Shown one piece after another: positions 37,501-45,564 of a stretch of 64,000 bases of DNA. Origin of the DNA: Xanthomonas fragariae (GTDB lineage Bacteria; Pseudomonadota; Gammaproteobacteria; Xanthomonadales; Xanthomonadaceae); contig NZ_LT853882.1 in NCBI RefSeq assembly GCF_900183975.1, forward strand, positions 3,713,501 to 3,777,500, in the 5' to 3' direction. The position numbers were made by a program, and so were the translations under genes. The stretch's first letter is position 1. Each line of letters opens with the position of its first letter. The notes beneath the pieces are model-generated. The model saw only the letters and a program-made list of their open reading frames with translations. It made no database searches and was not told the DNA's origin.

Positions 37501-37990
37501 CTCGCTCTTCCCACAGCCGCTCTTTTGCCGTCGGGTCGAGCTTTTGTTCGGCCAGGCAGAGATCCTTTGTCATCAGCTCCAAGCCATGACTTGGCCGCTG
37601 TGTCCGCAGATGCGACGACGCAGCGCCGGCGTCAGCGGGCATTTTGTCCGGGCGCCGCCCGGGCGCGGTATCGCGCCAGTGGGTGGGATCATTGCGTCGA
37701 TGCGAGTGGGTTGCCGGTTGCTGCTGGGCGCGCCCGTCCCATGCGCCGCCACGTGCTTCGGGTCGCGGTCGCGCATGCACGGGCACGGGCGCCCTGCGTT
37801 GCAGCGGCGTCCCAGGTTCCTCCCGCCCTACCCCTCGCCGATTGGGCGGCAATCGTGGAAGCAGCGGCTTACTGTCGCTGGTACTGGTGCTGGCCTCAAC
37901 CTGCTCCCGAACCTGTCTGGGTGGATGCTCCTCCCGAGGGAGAGACCAGTTTGTGCCGGATGAGCCCGGCTTGAAGGTGACGGGTGCCAT
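31589..37990 (-). CDS. xopAD: Giant SKWP-repeat type III effector XopAD
   Basis: 2133 aa, very probably injected into plant cells by the type III system; homologous to the RipS (SKWP) family of Ralstonia. The N-terminus (1-115) is Pro/Arg/Ser-rich without a signal peptide. About residues 315-845 hold thirteen helical repeats of 42-43 aa with core ALNALSKWPDTPDC; the outer ones are degenerate. The middle (about 990-1500) is unassigned. D1574-T-D-G-D1578-D precedes FVYAGYPRL. A 12-residue Pro-rich unit occurs three times (about 1740-1775). The C-terminus (about 1970-2095) resembles a RelA/SpoT synthetase domain: K1981 in KFKSPGSLAEKF, D2010 in NDALRYSVVL, E2071 in EIQFHT. A PIP box and minus-10 box lie directly upstream. 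XopAD proteins elsewhere are longer as I recall, which may reflect repeat number or start choice. Confidence 0.9.
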   Translation of the reverse strand: MAPVTFKPGSSGTNWSLPREEHPPRQVREQVEASTSTSDSKPLLPRLPPNRRGVGREEPGTPLQRRAPVPVHARPRPEARGGAWDGRAQQQPATHSHRRNDPTHWRDTAPGRRPDKMPADAGAASSHLRTQRPSHGLELMTKDLCLAEQKLDPTAKERLWEERERYRRPLETDSLIDQTHNARLCVAMARDNELVRRIVGCKLALPFLDGSESPEANAQWLDKYLQMLANARPAAGVTQRDLDHCTDLAAKYLSETGWFDGAPLKKLAHVGNKLSKHPKQPACMQAIAWIAAQVEQADGRLGLNGRELALLLNAFAKNTNSGGCELAAARLARYLQREQRIRQSLNAQGFSLALNAFSKWFDHPDCRSMAHSLAAQLADDRRLRNELNPQEVGNALNALSKWPDAQDCKTAANVLASRLAKEPKLRNALDPQGVANALNALSKWPDTPACQAAANALARRLVDNDPRLRNALNPQEVANALNALSKWPDTPDCEAAARALAWRLVDDDPRLRNALDPQHVASALNALSKWPDTPVCKAAANALAWQLADDNPRLRNAFDPQGVANALNALSKWPDTPDCEAAARALALRLANERGLRNALNPQEVANALNALSKWPDTPACTKAIDALAGRLAADHDLRNALKPQNVTNALNALSKWPGAPDCKAAATALASRLADDAGLRNALDPQHVANALNAVSKWPDTPDCETAATALASRLVDDDSALCNALNPQHVANALNAVSKWPDTPDCETAASALASRLVDDAGLRNALNPLGVANALNALSKWPGRASCEKAIDALAGRLATDHDLRHALEVQDVALSLNALSKSLGGAACRQAALLLAERPGSAELPWQQFDMLGLAQLGNALSRLLRVDEEEFQTLGSDKLKALAGHLELHRARFESASVSEIGLIFKALSSAQLHCQMRPLARPALERVAALMHDDGLRATNLEGLGSLCMGLLPLIRSPELTPRHRSHALSVFNTLQPIVERKIALYLTVGGSPASAQTEQHATRCPALTFFQVLKAYAVVSRQWKPRHVQGARQELHQRREQLAQWVDQTLERTREAIEADLGEMSWNLIAQIEAGDQVFDALDRRMAKEAPRIAQAHPPSRFDLGAGRLGMRSAPGQPVAPAPGTGSTTHIVVDLRGKQVSTNATETDKPYSLFTRLTGLPLVEVQLPGSISTFMLARTLTYQGQPWRFDMFGGSRATRGHLSRPSDLLSGASASPSLLPAIRYADTVPGSSLMKLITKLAPQREDWSRMQRSLLEMVPSDHVVEGTLRLGFFDDVSGPAHPFKPTAPDGRPLALCPNDGCGFLKLEVAQRIPAFRAYFSAWEAVQAGRASQAQRDLLAKDKGPTRLAPQALQHFPRDQAALQEAHEAMQRRLQALPPELSQLVLYELATSGGYEGQRVRAVPSADNQVHLPRERSQAFDAAGGALLIGKPPYDKENLLPVPQEYVATAAQGDATAEFLSQCFGIQYSYTGFDDSAGDAAGSDPAMLHSKGMLIVVPAQNWPAQFADVDLACSKEDLKTLSRWTAGRDRSAVPQDMLSTGSLRLKDIVEPGRMGALPIPELRKRNMDTDGDDAFVYAGYPRLAELIAREMDDRAARRGQPRSFKPPKTATPAIDPDSGHYQAGRLSEIMSLQRGGQIMGAASTLAARFMAQPDQLRKAMARKMMFGTYDGIERDLRNGLRQVLDGETTDREVLLAQLRAQAHEAISRAHMPEAREVAELLHAQLLELELATARSAEAPGLPDALASAEAPGLPDAPASAETPRLPDALAEAFPTLARAYMAAPDADARLRAILDNYPVCLLSHAQFPEGQPGFIPNEPELSMRNLFTIAIKVGTDALKSDTGTALFAKIVESCERSERAFAERVRSVPYGKTTARAMHEGRFDAEQTKVLLQNMPTMAAGVMQDALHSLQQAGLIDPPPPPAERLRAVQHEDIVRAAEALRTRAGEMEPVITKMLIGAAKLHGGHLEGMGHKFKSPGSLAEKFRQQIALKHKTLEEAAACINDALRYSVVLEPQHFTVGLRGVLASLDNQGHVRVKLLNLFTRHRQAFKAVNVTLRSPEGALWEIQFHTPDTFKLKEEFHDLYKESFALQLESASQVDQHQLQASAQAAFSGVNAPPGCEEIDDWK
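32667..32774 (-). repeat. Three 36-bp tandem units inside xopAD
   Basis: Encodes AEAPGLPDALAS-type units three times (variants APAS and ETPRLP). Pro/Ala-rich, looks like a flexible linker before the C-terminal region. Confidence 0.8.
35500..36960 (-). repeat. 126/129-bp tandem repeats encoding SKWP motifs
   Basis: Ten near-identical units; the plus-strand landmark CATTTGCTCA occurs at 35640, 35766, 35895, 36021, 36147, 36273, 36402, 36531, 36660 and 36786. Spacing is exactly 126 or 129 bases, so every unit keeps the frame (42 or 43 codons). Degenerate units flank both sides. High identity makes unequal recombination and assembly collapse likely. Confidence 0.95.
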
Positions 37991-37997
37991 GCCGCGG

Positions 37998-38059
37998 ATT
38001 TTGACCGGTCCACCTACGAAGCGGGCCGTACAACGCGAAGCCTTCCAATCGTTGGCGAA
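37998..38059 (-). promoter_or_regulatory. Perfect PIP box and minus-10 box of xopAD
   Basis: On the minus strand TTCGC (38059-38055), 15 bases, TTCGC (38039-38035), 31 bases, then CAAAAT (38003-37998), matching TTCGB-N15-TTCGB-N30-32-YANNNT exactly. Transcription would start within a base or two of the ATG at 37990, so the mRNA would be leaderless or the true start codon lies further in. Confidence 0.85.
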
Positions 38060-38353
38060 TGCGCTCGCTGCAGGTGGGCAGTCGGCACACCCCCCGTAGC
38101 TTTTCGCATGCGGCGAATGATGTAGCGGTGGTTATTGGTAGCAGGCCGTTGAACTACCTATTGATACAGGCGTTGCTCGCCGACCATGACGCATCGTCGG
38201 ACCAGGATCGATGGCTGCATGTGGGAGCAGACGGCTATATCGGCCCACGCCCGTGCGCGCCGTCGCGCACTAGCAGCGATCCCTCGGTCCTTCGGATCGA
38301 CCGACGATGCGTATCGAGCGAGCGCAGGCATGGCATGGCGTGGCGGCGGCCGG

Positions 38354-39394
38354 TCAGAACTCGGTGACGACAGTCACGCCAGTCGTCTCGTACCGGTCCA
38401 TGTTGATCAGCGCATCGATGGACTGGTGGAGAGAGATGGTTTTGCCGATCAGCTTTTCGGGCGCCAGCTTGCCTGCGCCGATCATCTCCAGCAGCGCGTC
38501 ATAGCGGTGCGCCTGCATGCCATGGCTGCCGTAGATCTCGAGTTCGTGGGAAATGACCTTGCTCATCGGTATCGCAGGCTGGCTGTAATCGGACAACATG
38601 AGCCCAACCTGGACATGCTTGCCGCGGCGTCGCAAGTTATCGATGGAATTGAAGCAGGTGGTCGGATGGCCGAGCGCATCCAGCGACACGTGCGCGCCGC
38701 CCTTTGTCGTTTCTCGCACAGCTTCGGCGACATCGGCGACGCGGTTCGCGTTGACGGTCGCCACAGCACCGAGCGAGCGGGCCAGTTCCAGCGCCTCGTC
38801 CGAGATGTCGATGGCGACGACGTTCGCTCCGATGGCGGTCGCGATCATGACCGCGGACAGCCCCACGCCACCGCAGCCATGAACCGCCACCCATTGTCCG
38901 GCCGTTGCCTTGCCTTGATCGACGACGGCACGGAAGGCGGTGACGAAACGACAGCCCAGACTCGCCGCCGTGGCGAAGTCCATGCTGTCGGGCAGCGCGA
39001 CAAGATTCACATCCGCCTTGTGTATCCCGGCATAGGCGGCGAACGAACCCCAATGAGTGAAGCCCGGCTGGAATTGGCGATGGCATACCTGTTGATTGCC
39101 GCTGTCGCATTCCGCGCAGGCGCCGCAGCCGCCGACGAAAGGAACGGTAACGCGATCGCCGACCTTCCACTTTGTGACGTCCTTGCCTACCTCGGCAACG
39201 ATGCCCGCCAATTCGTGACCGGGCACATGCGGCAGCCGGATATCCGGGTCATGGCCTTTCCAGCCATGCCAATCGCTGCGGCAGACGCCCGTAGCGCGGA
39301 CCTGAACCACCACGCCGTGACGCTCGGGCGTTGGATCTTCGACCGTCAGCAGATGGGGAGGCTGGGAAAAGGCTGTGTAGACGACGGCTTTCAT
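38354..39394 (-). CDS. Zinc-dependent alcohol dehydrogenase
   Basis: 346 aa, medium-chain dehydrogenase family. Catalytic zinc ligands are in [10 protein letters not shown] (Cys38 region) and the Glu-containing PGHELAG motif. Structural zinc Cys are spaced C-x2-C-x2-C-x7-C in [17 protein letters not shown]. The NAD(P) motif is [13 protein letters not shown], followed by the acidic [12 protein letters not shown], which favours NAD. The SDWHGW segment and overall pattern resemble bacterial alcohol/threonine dehydrogenase-like enzymes of broad substrate range. It is transcribed alone, in the same direction as xopAD and 363 bases from its start. Confidence 0.9.
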   Translation of the reverse strand: MKAVVYTAFSQPPHLLTVEDPTPERHGVVVQVRATGVCRSDWHGWKGHDPDIRLPHVPGHELAGIVAEVGKDVTKWKVGDRVTVPFVGGCGACAECDSGNQQVCHRQFQPGFTHWGSFAAYAGIHKADVNLVALPDSMDFATAASLGCRFVTAFRAVVDQGKATAGQWVAVHGCGGVGLSAVMIATAIGANVVAIDISDEALELARSLGAVATVNANRVADVAEAVRETTKGGAHVSLDALGHPTTCFNSIDNLRRRGKHVQVGLMLSDYSQPAIPMSKVISHELEIYGSHGMQAHRYDALLEMIGAGKLAPEKLIGKTISLHQSIDALINMDRYETTGVTVVTEF

Positions 39395-39424
39395 GTGACT
39401 CCTGGATAGTGCAACAGTGCGACG

Positions 39425-39488
39425 ACATGCGGACGGCCAGGCGGTCCGCGCTCGCCTGGCGACTGCGCAGTAGTTTTGATAGCGACTC
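39425..39488. repeat. MITE copy D, right half only
   Basis: The sequence CTGGCGACTGCGCAGTAGTT then TTGATAGCGACTC matches the right arm of MITE copies A and B with two changes, followed by TTA at 39489-39491. The left arm cannot be recognised; it may have been lost next to the dehydrogenase start at 39394. Confidence 0.65.
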
Positions 39489-39553
39489 TTATGCAGACAT
39501 TCGATTTATCCAAATGTTGCACCTGATTCTTGAGAGCAACACTTTCGCGTCGT

Positions 39554-40321
39554 CTAACGCAGCAGCTGCGATGGCACGCGGATATTCATGCCCACCGCCA
39601 GATGATCGGAAAACGCGGCCGGAATCGCCTCGGTGTGTTCGATCACCAGACTGTCGCTGACCAGGATGTGGTCGATCGCCCGATCCGGTCGCCAGCTGGG
39701 AAACGTGTGCAGGACACAGCTCGGCGGTTGCAGACGCGTGTGGCGATACAAGGCCTGCATTTCCGGTCGATCGGCCATGCAGTTGAAGTCGCCCATCAAC
39801 ATCGCGTTGGGATGATCGGACAACAACTCGGCGATAAAGGCCAATTGCGCCATGCGTGAATTTGCGCCCAGCGACAAGTGCGCCACGGCCACGGCAAGAC
39901 CGTCGCGGCCTTGGCCGAATTTGGCCAGCAGGATGCCGCGCCCGCCGATGCGGCCTGGCAGGGCGTGATCCTGCACCTCCACCGGTTCCAACTTGCTCAG
40001 CAACCCATTCGCGCTGGAGGCCACCCCGCCCATGCGACGGTTGGGTTGGTGGCTCCAGTAATCGAAACCGGCGCGCTCAGCCAGGTAGTGGGTCTGGTTG
40101 GTGAAGCCCGAGCGCAGACTTCCCGGATCGGCTTCCTGCAGGCCTACGATGTCGCGTTGACCGGCCAGCTTGGCGATGCTGTCCAGGCTGGTGCGCTTGC
40201 TGCCCAGCGGCAGCGCGTGCGACCAACTGCGTGTGACATAGTCGCTATAACGGCGGGTGCTGGAACCGGCCTGGATATTGGCGGTCAGCACCCGCAGGGT
40301 ACGCGAGTCCGAAGCGTTCAC
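39554..40321 (-). CDS. Endonuclease/exonuclease/phosphatase family protein
   Basis: 255 aa, probably cytosolic since no signal peptide is seen. All metal-dependent EEP motifs are present: TANIQAG, VGLQEAD, LMGDFNCMAD, AIDHILVS and FSDHLAV, with the Asn, Glu, Asp/Asn and final Asp-His residues. Members cleave phosphodiester bonds in nucleic acids or phospholipids; the substrate here cannot be told. It ends 19 bases before the first dsbA gene start region on the same strand, so co-transcription with the dsbA genes is possible. Confidence 0.85.
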   Translation of the reverse strand: MNASDSRTLRVLTANIQAGSSTRRYSDYVTRSWSHALPLGSKRTSLDSIAKLAGQRDIVGLQEADPGSLRSGFTNQTHYLAERAGFDYWSHQPNRRMGGVASSANGLLSKLEPVEVQDHALPGRIGGRGILLAKFGQGRDGLAVAVAHLSLGANSRMAQLAFIAELLSDHPNAMLMGDFNCMADRPEMQALYRHTRLQPPSCVLHTFPSWRPDRAIDHILVSDSLVIEHTEAIPAAFSDHLAVGMNIRVPSQLLR

Positions 40322-40340
40322 GACGTTGCGATCGCTCGGC

Positions 40341-41150
40341 TCACTTGGCCAGCGTGGCGCGTTCGCGCGCGATCAGGTGATCGGCGATGCGCAGCATGTC
40401 CGGAAAGTTCTGCCCCTTGACCAGGTACTTGCCGTTGACGATCAGCGTCGGGGTGCCGGTGATCTTGCTGCGCTTGGCGAACTGCTTGGCGCGGTTGGTC
40501 TTGGCCGACACGCCGAAGCTGCTCATGGTGTTGATGAAGGTGTTCTGGTCCACGCCGTACTTGGCGTAGAACGCAGCGATGTCCTGCACCGAATCCTTGC
40601 CGCGCTCGCCCTTGAGGGTCTGCTCGACGTGGATGGCCTTGTACAGCGCTTCGTGGGTCTTTTCCTGCACGCCCAGCGTTTCGGCGGCATAGAAGGCGCG
40701 GCCGTAGTCATCCCACGGGCCACCGAACATCGCCGGCACGTAGACGAAATGCACGTCCGAGGGCAGACCGGCCTTCCACGGCCCGATCAGCGGCTGGAAC
40801 GCGTTGCAGGCGGGGCAGACATAGCCGAACACCTCGGCCACTTCGATCTTGCCGGCGGCCTGCTGATACGGCTGGCCACCTTCGATATCCAGATAGTCGG
40901 TGCCGGCGACCGGATCGGGGCCGTTCGGTGCGCGCGGCGCGGCGCTGGGCGCGGCGGCCGGCGGCGTGGCGGCGCTCTGGCCAACCGCAGGCGCTGCGGC
41001 GGGGGCGGCAGCCGCAGCAGCGGCCGGCGCAGGCGCCGTCTCGGCAGCCGGGGTGGCGGCAGGCGCGGTGTCGGACGAGCCGTCCTGGGCCTTGCAGGCG
41101 ACCAGGATCGGCAGCAGCGCCATCAGCGTCAGGGCGAAGCGGGTCTTCAT
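40341..41150 (-). CDS. dsbA: DsbA-like thiol:disulfide lipoprotein, CPAC
   Basis: 269 aa periplasmic thiol oxidoreductase. The lipobox LVAC gives a lipidated Cys near residue 19. An Ala/Pro-rich linker of about 60 residues (AAPAATPAAETAPAPAAA) precedes the thioredoxin fold. The active site is CPAC (VCPACNAF) instead of the usual CPHC. The cis-Pro loop GTPTLIVNGKYL is intact. The second paralogue lies 90 bases upstream. The linker and CPAC change suggest a specialised partner or redox level, which is inferred. Confidence 0.88.
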   Translation of the reverse strand: MKTRFALTLMALLPILVACKAQDGSSDTAPAATPAAETAPAPAAAAAAAPAAAPAVGQSAATPPAAAPSAAPRAPNGPDPVAGTDYLDIEGGQPYQQAAGKIEVAEVFGYVCPACNAFQPLIGPWKAGLPSDVHFVYVPAMFGGPWDDYGRAFYAAETLGVQEKTHEALYKAIHVEQTLKGERGKDSVQDIAAFYAKYGVDQNTFINTMSSFGVSAKTNRAKQFAKRSKITGTPTLIVNGKYLVKGQNFPDMLRIADHLIARERATLAK

Positions 41151-41240
41151 CGGATTGGATCTCCAGCGTGGGACGAGGAAAAGGCCGGGCGGCCGCGGGG
41201 CGCATGATGCCACGGGCGGCCGTCGGTGGCGGCTTGCGGT

Positions 41241-41891
41241 TCAGCGCTTGGCCGGCGCGGCGTGCTCGCGGGCGATCAGGTAGTCGGCCACGCGCAGCAT
41301 GTCGGGGTAATTGCGCGCGCCAATCAGATAGCGCCCGTTGACGATGATGGCCGGGGTGCCGGGGATCTTGCTGCGCAGCGCGAACTCGCGTGCGGCCTTG
41401 AGTCTGGCGTCCACCGCCTCGCTCTTGAAAGTCTCGATGAAGCGCTGCGGCGCAATACCGTAATCGGCATAAAACGCGGCCAGTTCTTCCGGGGCCACGT
41501 TCTGGGAGGGCACGCTTTGCTTTTCGTGGATCGCATCGAACATGGCGCGATGGCTGCGCTTGGCCACGCCCAGAATGTCGGCGGCGAAGTAGGCGCGCGC
41601 GAACGCATCCCAGGAGCCGCCAAATGCCGCCGGCACCGGAGTGAAGCGCACATACGACGGCTGCTTGGCCACCCAGGCGTCCAGCACCGGCTCGAAATGC
41701 GCGCAGTGCGGGCAGGTGTAGCCGAACACTTCGGCTACTTCGATCTTGCCGGCCAGCGGGGCGTACGGCTGGCCGCCGTCGATCAGGACGTAGTCCTCAC
41801 CTTCGACCGGCGGCGCCTTCTTGTCGACGGCACAGGCCACCAGCGGCACCAGGCTCAATAACAGCAGGGACAGGCGGGAAAGCAGATTCAT
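41241..41891 (-). CDS. dsbA: DsbA-like thiol:disulfide lipoprotein, CPHC
   Basis: 216 aa. Signal peptide with lipobox LVAC (Cys20), short linker, then DsbA domain with CPHC (YTCPHCAHFEPVL) and cis-Pro loop GTPAIIVNGRYL. It forms disulfides in exported proteins. Head-to-tail with the CPAC paralogue, likely from gene duplication, since the order and flanks of the domain are the same. Cytochrome c4 lies upstream on the same strand (95 bases). Confidence 0.9.
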   Translation of the reverse strand: MNLLSRLSLLLLSLVPLVACAVDKKAPPVEGEDYVLIDGGQPYAPLAGKIEVAEVFGYTCPHCAHFEPVLDAWVAKQPSYVRFTPVPAAFGGSWDAFARAYFAADILGVAKRSHRAMFDAIHEKQSVPSQNVAPEELAAFYADYGIAPQRFIETFKSEAVDARLKAAREFALRSKIPGTPAIIVNGRYLIGARNYPDMLRVADYLIAREHAAPAKR

Positions 41892-41986
41892 GCGGGCTCC
41901 GTGGGGATGCGAGGGGGAAGCGTGAAACGACGACGCCGGTCGCGGGACCGGCGTCGTGAAACGGTGTGGCAGCTGCGGCAGTCAAC

Positions 41987-42784
41987 TCATGAGGGTGGTG
42001 GTGTCCCGGCAGGTGCCCGTGCGGCGGCTGCATCGTCGGCGCGGTCGTGCAGACCCTGCAGATAACTGGCCAGCGCCTGGATCTCCTGCTCGGTCAGCGG
42101 GCGCGCCACCTGCGCCATGATATTGAACAGCGCCGGATTGCGCTCCTGGGTGGTGCCTGCCTGATATTCCTTCAGCCGCCGCGCCACGTAGTCGGCATGC
42201 TGGCCGCCCAGGCGCGGATACGCCGGCCCCGGATTGCCGGCGCCAGACGGGCCATGGCAGGCCATGCAGGCCGGCACTCCGCGCGCGATGTCGCCACCGC
42301 GGTAGAGCTTTTCGCCGACCTCGTAGAACTTCAGGCCCTGATACGGCCCCTCGCTGACCACCGCATCGTCGGCGACCCCGGCGGACGACTTCTGGGTGGC
42401 GAAGTAGGCACCCAGGTCGCGCATGTCCTGCGCAGTGAGGTACTTGACGAACGGCACCATGACCGCCGACATGCCGGTGGTGCGCTCGCCGCTGGCGATC
42501 AGCGCAACCTGATGCGCCACGTAGCGCTCGGTTTGCCCGGCGATGCGTGGGTACATGGCCACTGCCGGATTGCCATCCTGGCCGTGGCAGGCCGCGCAGG
42601 CGACGGCCTTGGTCTGGCCAGCCTTGGCGTCGCCCCAGGTGGTTTTGGATAGGTCCACCTCCAGCGGCGCAACGCGCACGGGCGGCGGATCGGGGACCGG
42701 CGTGACCGCCGATTGCGCAAACGCCAAGGCCGCGATGACCGACACGGCGAGAGCGGCGAGGACAAGCACACGAGCATGGCGCAT
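41987..42784 (-). CDS. Diheme cytochrome c4
   Basis: 265 aa periplasmic electron carrier. Signal peptide at about 1-23 (VIAALAFAQS). Two heme c sites: CAACH (VACAACHGQDGNP) and CMACH (PACMACHGPSGAG), each in its own c-type domain with a distal Met region. The two-domain length is typical of cytochrome c4, which feeds terminal oxidases. Divergent from engB, sharing a 143-base control region, as in other gammaproteobacteria where the pair is conserved. Confidence 0.93.
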   Translation of the reverse strand: MRHARVLVLAALAVSVIAALAFAQSAVTPVPDPPPVRVAPLEVDLSKTTWGDAKAGQTKAVACAACHGQDGNPAVAMYPRIAGQTERYVAHQVALIASGERTTGMSAVMVPFVKYLTAQDMRDLGAYFATQKSSAGVADDAVVSEGPYQGLKFYEVGEKLYRGGDIARGVPACMACHGPSGAGNPGPAYPRLGGQHADYVARRLKEYQAGTTQERNPALFNIMAQVARPLTEQEIQALASYLQGLHDRADDAAAARAPAGTPPPS

Positions 42785-42927
42785 CAGCTAAAGCTCCGTA
42801 TGGACCCGGCCCGCGCGCGTTTGGTGCTGGCTGTGGCAGGCGTGCTTCGATTATCGACACGCCTTTGCGCCAGGGTCAACGAACAGTGCAGCAAAACCGC
42901 CAAGCCCGAACGTGCGATCCTAGGGGG

Positions 42928-43551
42928 ATGTCGCTCCTTATCGAACAAGCCCGCTACCACCTGTCCGCCCACAACGCCCGGCAATTGCCCGACGATGACG
43001 GCTACGAGGTTGCCTTCGCCGGCCGCTCAAACGCCGGAAAATCCAGCGCCCTCAATGCGCTGACCCGCCAGAATGCGCTGGCCCGCGTCTCCAAGATGCC
43101 TGGCCGCACCCAGCAGCTGGTGTTCTTCCAGATCCAGCCCGAGCGCTATCTGGTGGACTTGCCCGGTTATGGCTACGCCAAGGTGCCGCAGGACCTGCAG
43201 GCGCACTGGCAGGCCTTTATCGACCGCTATTTCCGCACCCGCGAGGCCTTGCGCGGGCTGGTGGTGGTCATGGATATCCGCCACCCGCTCAAGGATTACG
43301 ACCTGCAGATGCTGGGCTATGCGGCCGAACGCGGCCTGCCTGCGCACGGCCTGCTGACCAAGGCCGACAAGCTCGGCCGTGGTCAGCAGATGCAGACCCT
43401 GCAGAAGGTCCAGAAAGAGGTTTCCGCCCGCTTCGGCGACAGCGTGACCGTACAGACCTACTCCGGCGAATCGCGCCAGGGCGTGGACGAACTGCGCAGC
43501 ATCGTGGCTGGCTGGCTGGGCCTGGACTTGGAAGCGCCCGCGGCCGAGTGA
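42928..43551 (+). CDS. engB: Ribosome biogenesis GTPase EngB
   Basis: 207 aa TrmE-Era-type GTPase needed for 50S subunit assembly. G1 is GRSNAGKSS (AFAGRSNAGKSSALNAL), G2 is in the PGRTQQ loop, G3 DLPGYGYA and G4 TKAD. Full length and motif spacing fit YsxC/EngB. ATG 42928 follows AGGGGG. It is the next gene from cytochrome c4, divergent. Confidence 0.95.
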   Translation: MSLLIEQARYHLSAHNARQLPDDDGYEVAFAGRSNAGKSSALNALTRQNALARVSKMPGRTQQLVFFQIQPERYLVDLPGYGYAKVPQDLQAHWQAFIDRYFRTREALRGLVVVMDIRHPLKDYDLQMLGYAAERGLPAHGLLTKADKLGRGQQMQTLQKVQKEVSARFGDSVTVQTYSGESRQGVDELRSIVAGWLGLDLEAPAAE

Positions 43552-43880
43552 TGCCGTGCAGCAGGTGGTGGGGCTCGGGCCGATGCCTGGACCGTCAGCG
43601 GCGACGGACTTCGTTTCGCTGTCTGCGTTTGCGCGCGCCGATGGGTACGTTGCATGCCGAATTTAAGGGCTCAGTTTGGCGATATTGCCTTGCACGCATC
43701 CTGGCGAAGTGGGCGCAGATCACGCCGACGCTGCGATCGACTGCCGGCTCTAGTTGGTGGAAATCTCATGCCCCGGCCGTGTGGCCAATCCTTTCCCGCC
43801 GGGCGGTTATAGTGCGGGCCTTGCGGTGTCAGGGGAGCCTCCCCACATCGCTCCACCCCTTCACATTTGCGAGCCTGCCC
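43552..43880. other. Intergenic, gshA leader region
   Basis: Gap of 329 bases between engB and gshA. The plus-strand frame of gshA is open through it, but has no protein-like character. No strong terminator or repeat. Confidence 0.4.
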
Positions 43881-45245
43881 TTGTCGAGTCCCAGCTACGT
43901 CGTCGAAACGCCGATCACCGAACGCGCGGAACTGGTCCAGGTGCTGGCCTCCGGCGAGAAGCCCAGCGCGGATTGGCGGATCGGGACCGAGCACGAAAAG
44001 TTCGGCTTCCAGCTCGATGATCTACGCGCGCCCACCTTCGAAGGCGCGCGCGGCATCGAGGCATTGCTGACCGGGCTGACCCGTTTCGGTTGGGAGCCGC
44101 TGCAGGAAAACGGCCACACCATCGCACTGCTACGCGACGGCGCGTCAGTAACGTTGGAGCCGGCCGGGCAGCTGGAACTCTCTGGCGCAGCAGTCGAAAC
44201 TCTGCATCAGACCTGCGTGGAAACCGGCACCCATCTGGATGAAGTGGCGCAGGTGGCCAGCGAGTTGCTGCTGGGCTTTCTCGGCATGGGTTTCCAGCCG
44301 AAATGGCGTCGCGACCAGATGCCGTGGATGCCGAAGGGCCGCTACCAGATCATGAAGAACTACATGCCCAAGGTCGGCTCGCTCGGTCTGGACATGATGA
44401 CGCGCACCTGCACGGTGCAGGTCAATCTGGATTACGCCACCGAAGCGGACATGGTGAAGAAGTTCCGTGTGTCGCTGGCGCTGCAGCCGATCGCCACCGC
44501 GCTGTTCGCCGATTCGCCGTTCACCGAAGGCAAGCCGAACGGTTATCTGAGTTACCGCTCGCACATCTGGACCGATACCGACGCCGATCGCACCGGCATG
44601 CTGGATTTCGTGTTCGACGATGGTTTCAGCTACGAGCGCTACGTCGATTACCTGCTCGATGTGCCGATGTATTTTTCCTACCGCAACGGCGTCTACGTCG
44701 ATGCCAGCGGGCAGAGCTTCCGCGATTTCATGCAGGGCAAGCTGCCGGCACTGCAGGGTGAATTGCCCACACTGCGCGATTGGTCGGACCACATGACCAC
44801 CGCGTTCCCGGAAGTGCGCTTGAAGAAGTATCTGGAAATGCGCGGCGCCGATGCAGGCCCGTGGGATCGTCTGTGCGCGCTATCGGCGTTCTGGGTGGGG
44901 CTGTTGTATGACGACACCGCGCTGGATGCGGCCTGGGATCTGGTCAAGGACTTCAGCACGACCGAGCGCCATGCGCTGCGCGACGGCGTGCCCAGGCACG
45001 CACTCGGCCTGCCGTTCCGCAACGGCACCGCGCGCGATCTGGCGGTGGAGGCAGTCAACATCGCGCGCGAAGGTCTGCGTCGGCGTGCACGCTTGAATGG
45101 CGACGGTCAGGATGAAACCGGCTTTCTGGACGTGATTGCCGAAATCGCCGAGAGCGGCGTCACCGCCGCCGAGCGCAAGCTGGCGCTGTATCACGGTGCA
45201 TGGAACGGCGATGTCGATCACGTGTTCCGCTCGTTCGCGTACTGA
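43881..45245 (+). CDS. gshA: Glutamate-cysteine ligase, plant/alpha type
   Basis: 454 aa, first enzyme of glutathione synthesis, GCS2 family. Landmarks: WRIGTEHEKFGF (Glu and ATP site), LEPAGQLELSGA, KGRYQIMKNYMPKVGSLGLDMM and TCTVQVNLDY. Length fits the plant-type class of Xanthomonas. The TTG at 43881 (MSSPSYVVETPI) is taken as start because the conserved region begins within 20 residues and no ATG lies nearby; the upstream open frame is not protein-like. Confidence 0.92.
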   Translation: MSSPSYVVETPITERAELVQVLASGEKPSADWRIGTEHEKFGFQLDDLRAPTFEGARGIEALLTGLTRFGWEPLQENGHTIALLRDGASVTLEPAGQLELSGAAVETLHQTCVETGTHLDEVAQVASELLLGFLGMGFQPKWRRDQMPWMPKGRYQIMKNYMPKVGSLGLDMMTRTCTVQVNLDYATEADMVKKFRVSLALQPIATALFADSPFTEGKPNGYLSYRSHIWTDTDADRTGMLDFVFDDGFSYERYVDYLLDVPMYFSYRNGVYVDASGQSFRDFMQGKLPALQGELPTLRDWSDHMTTAFPEVRLKKYLEMRGADAGPWDRLCALSAFWVGLLYDDTALDAAWDLVKDFSTTERHALRDGVPRHALGLPFRNGTARDLAVEAVNIAREGLRRRARLNGDGQDETGFLDVIAEIAESGVTAAERKLALYHGAWNGDVDHVFRSFAY

Positions 45246-45564
45246 GCACGTATTGCCGGCAGCGGTCGTAGAGCGCTGCTGATCTCAGGCACGTTGCTGT
45301 CTCCAGGTGTGGATTCGGGCGGTGATCGCCAATCACGCTGCATCGTGCGCAGGCGGCGATTCGGCTTTCCGGCTCTTCGACCGACCGAAGAGACGACGAG
45401 CGGGGCCGGGCGGTCTGCATACATCTGATAACGGCGCGCCACGTCACTCTCACTCCTTCTGAACCTGCATCAGCGAGTGGAGCCAAGCGGTGGGCATCTT
45501 GAAGACGCGCCTTCGCACGTTGGCTCGGCATGCGCGGCGCGATAGAACGCACTCCAACTCCGCC
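45246..45564. other. Intergenic, no gene recognised
   Basis: 319 bases between gshA and the sensor kinase end. No credible coding frame. A GC-rich unstructured stretch. Confidence 0.4.
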
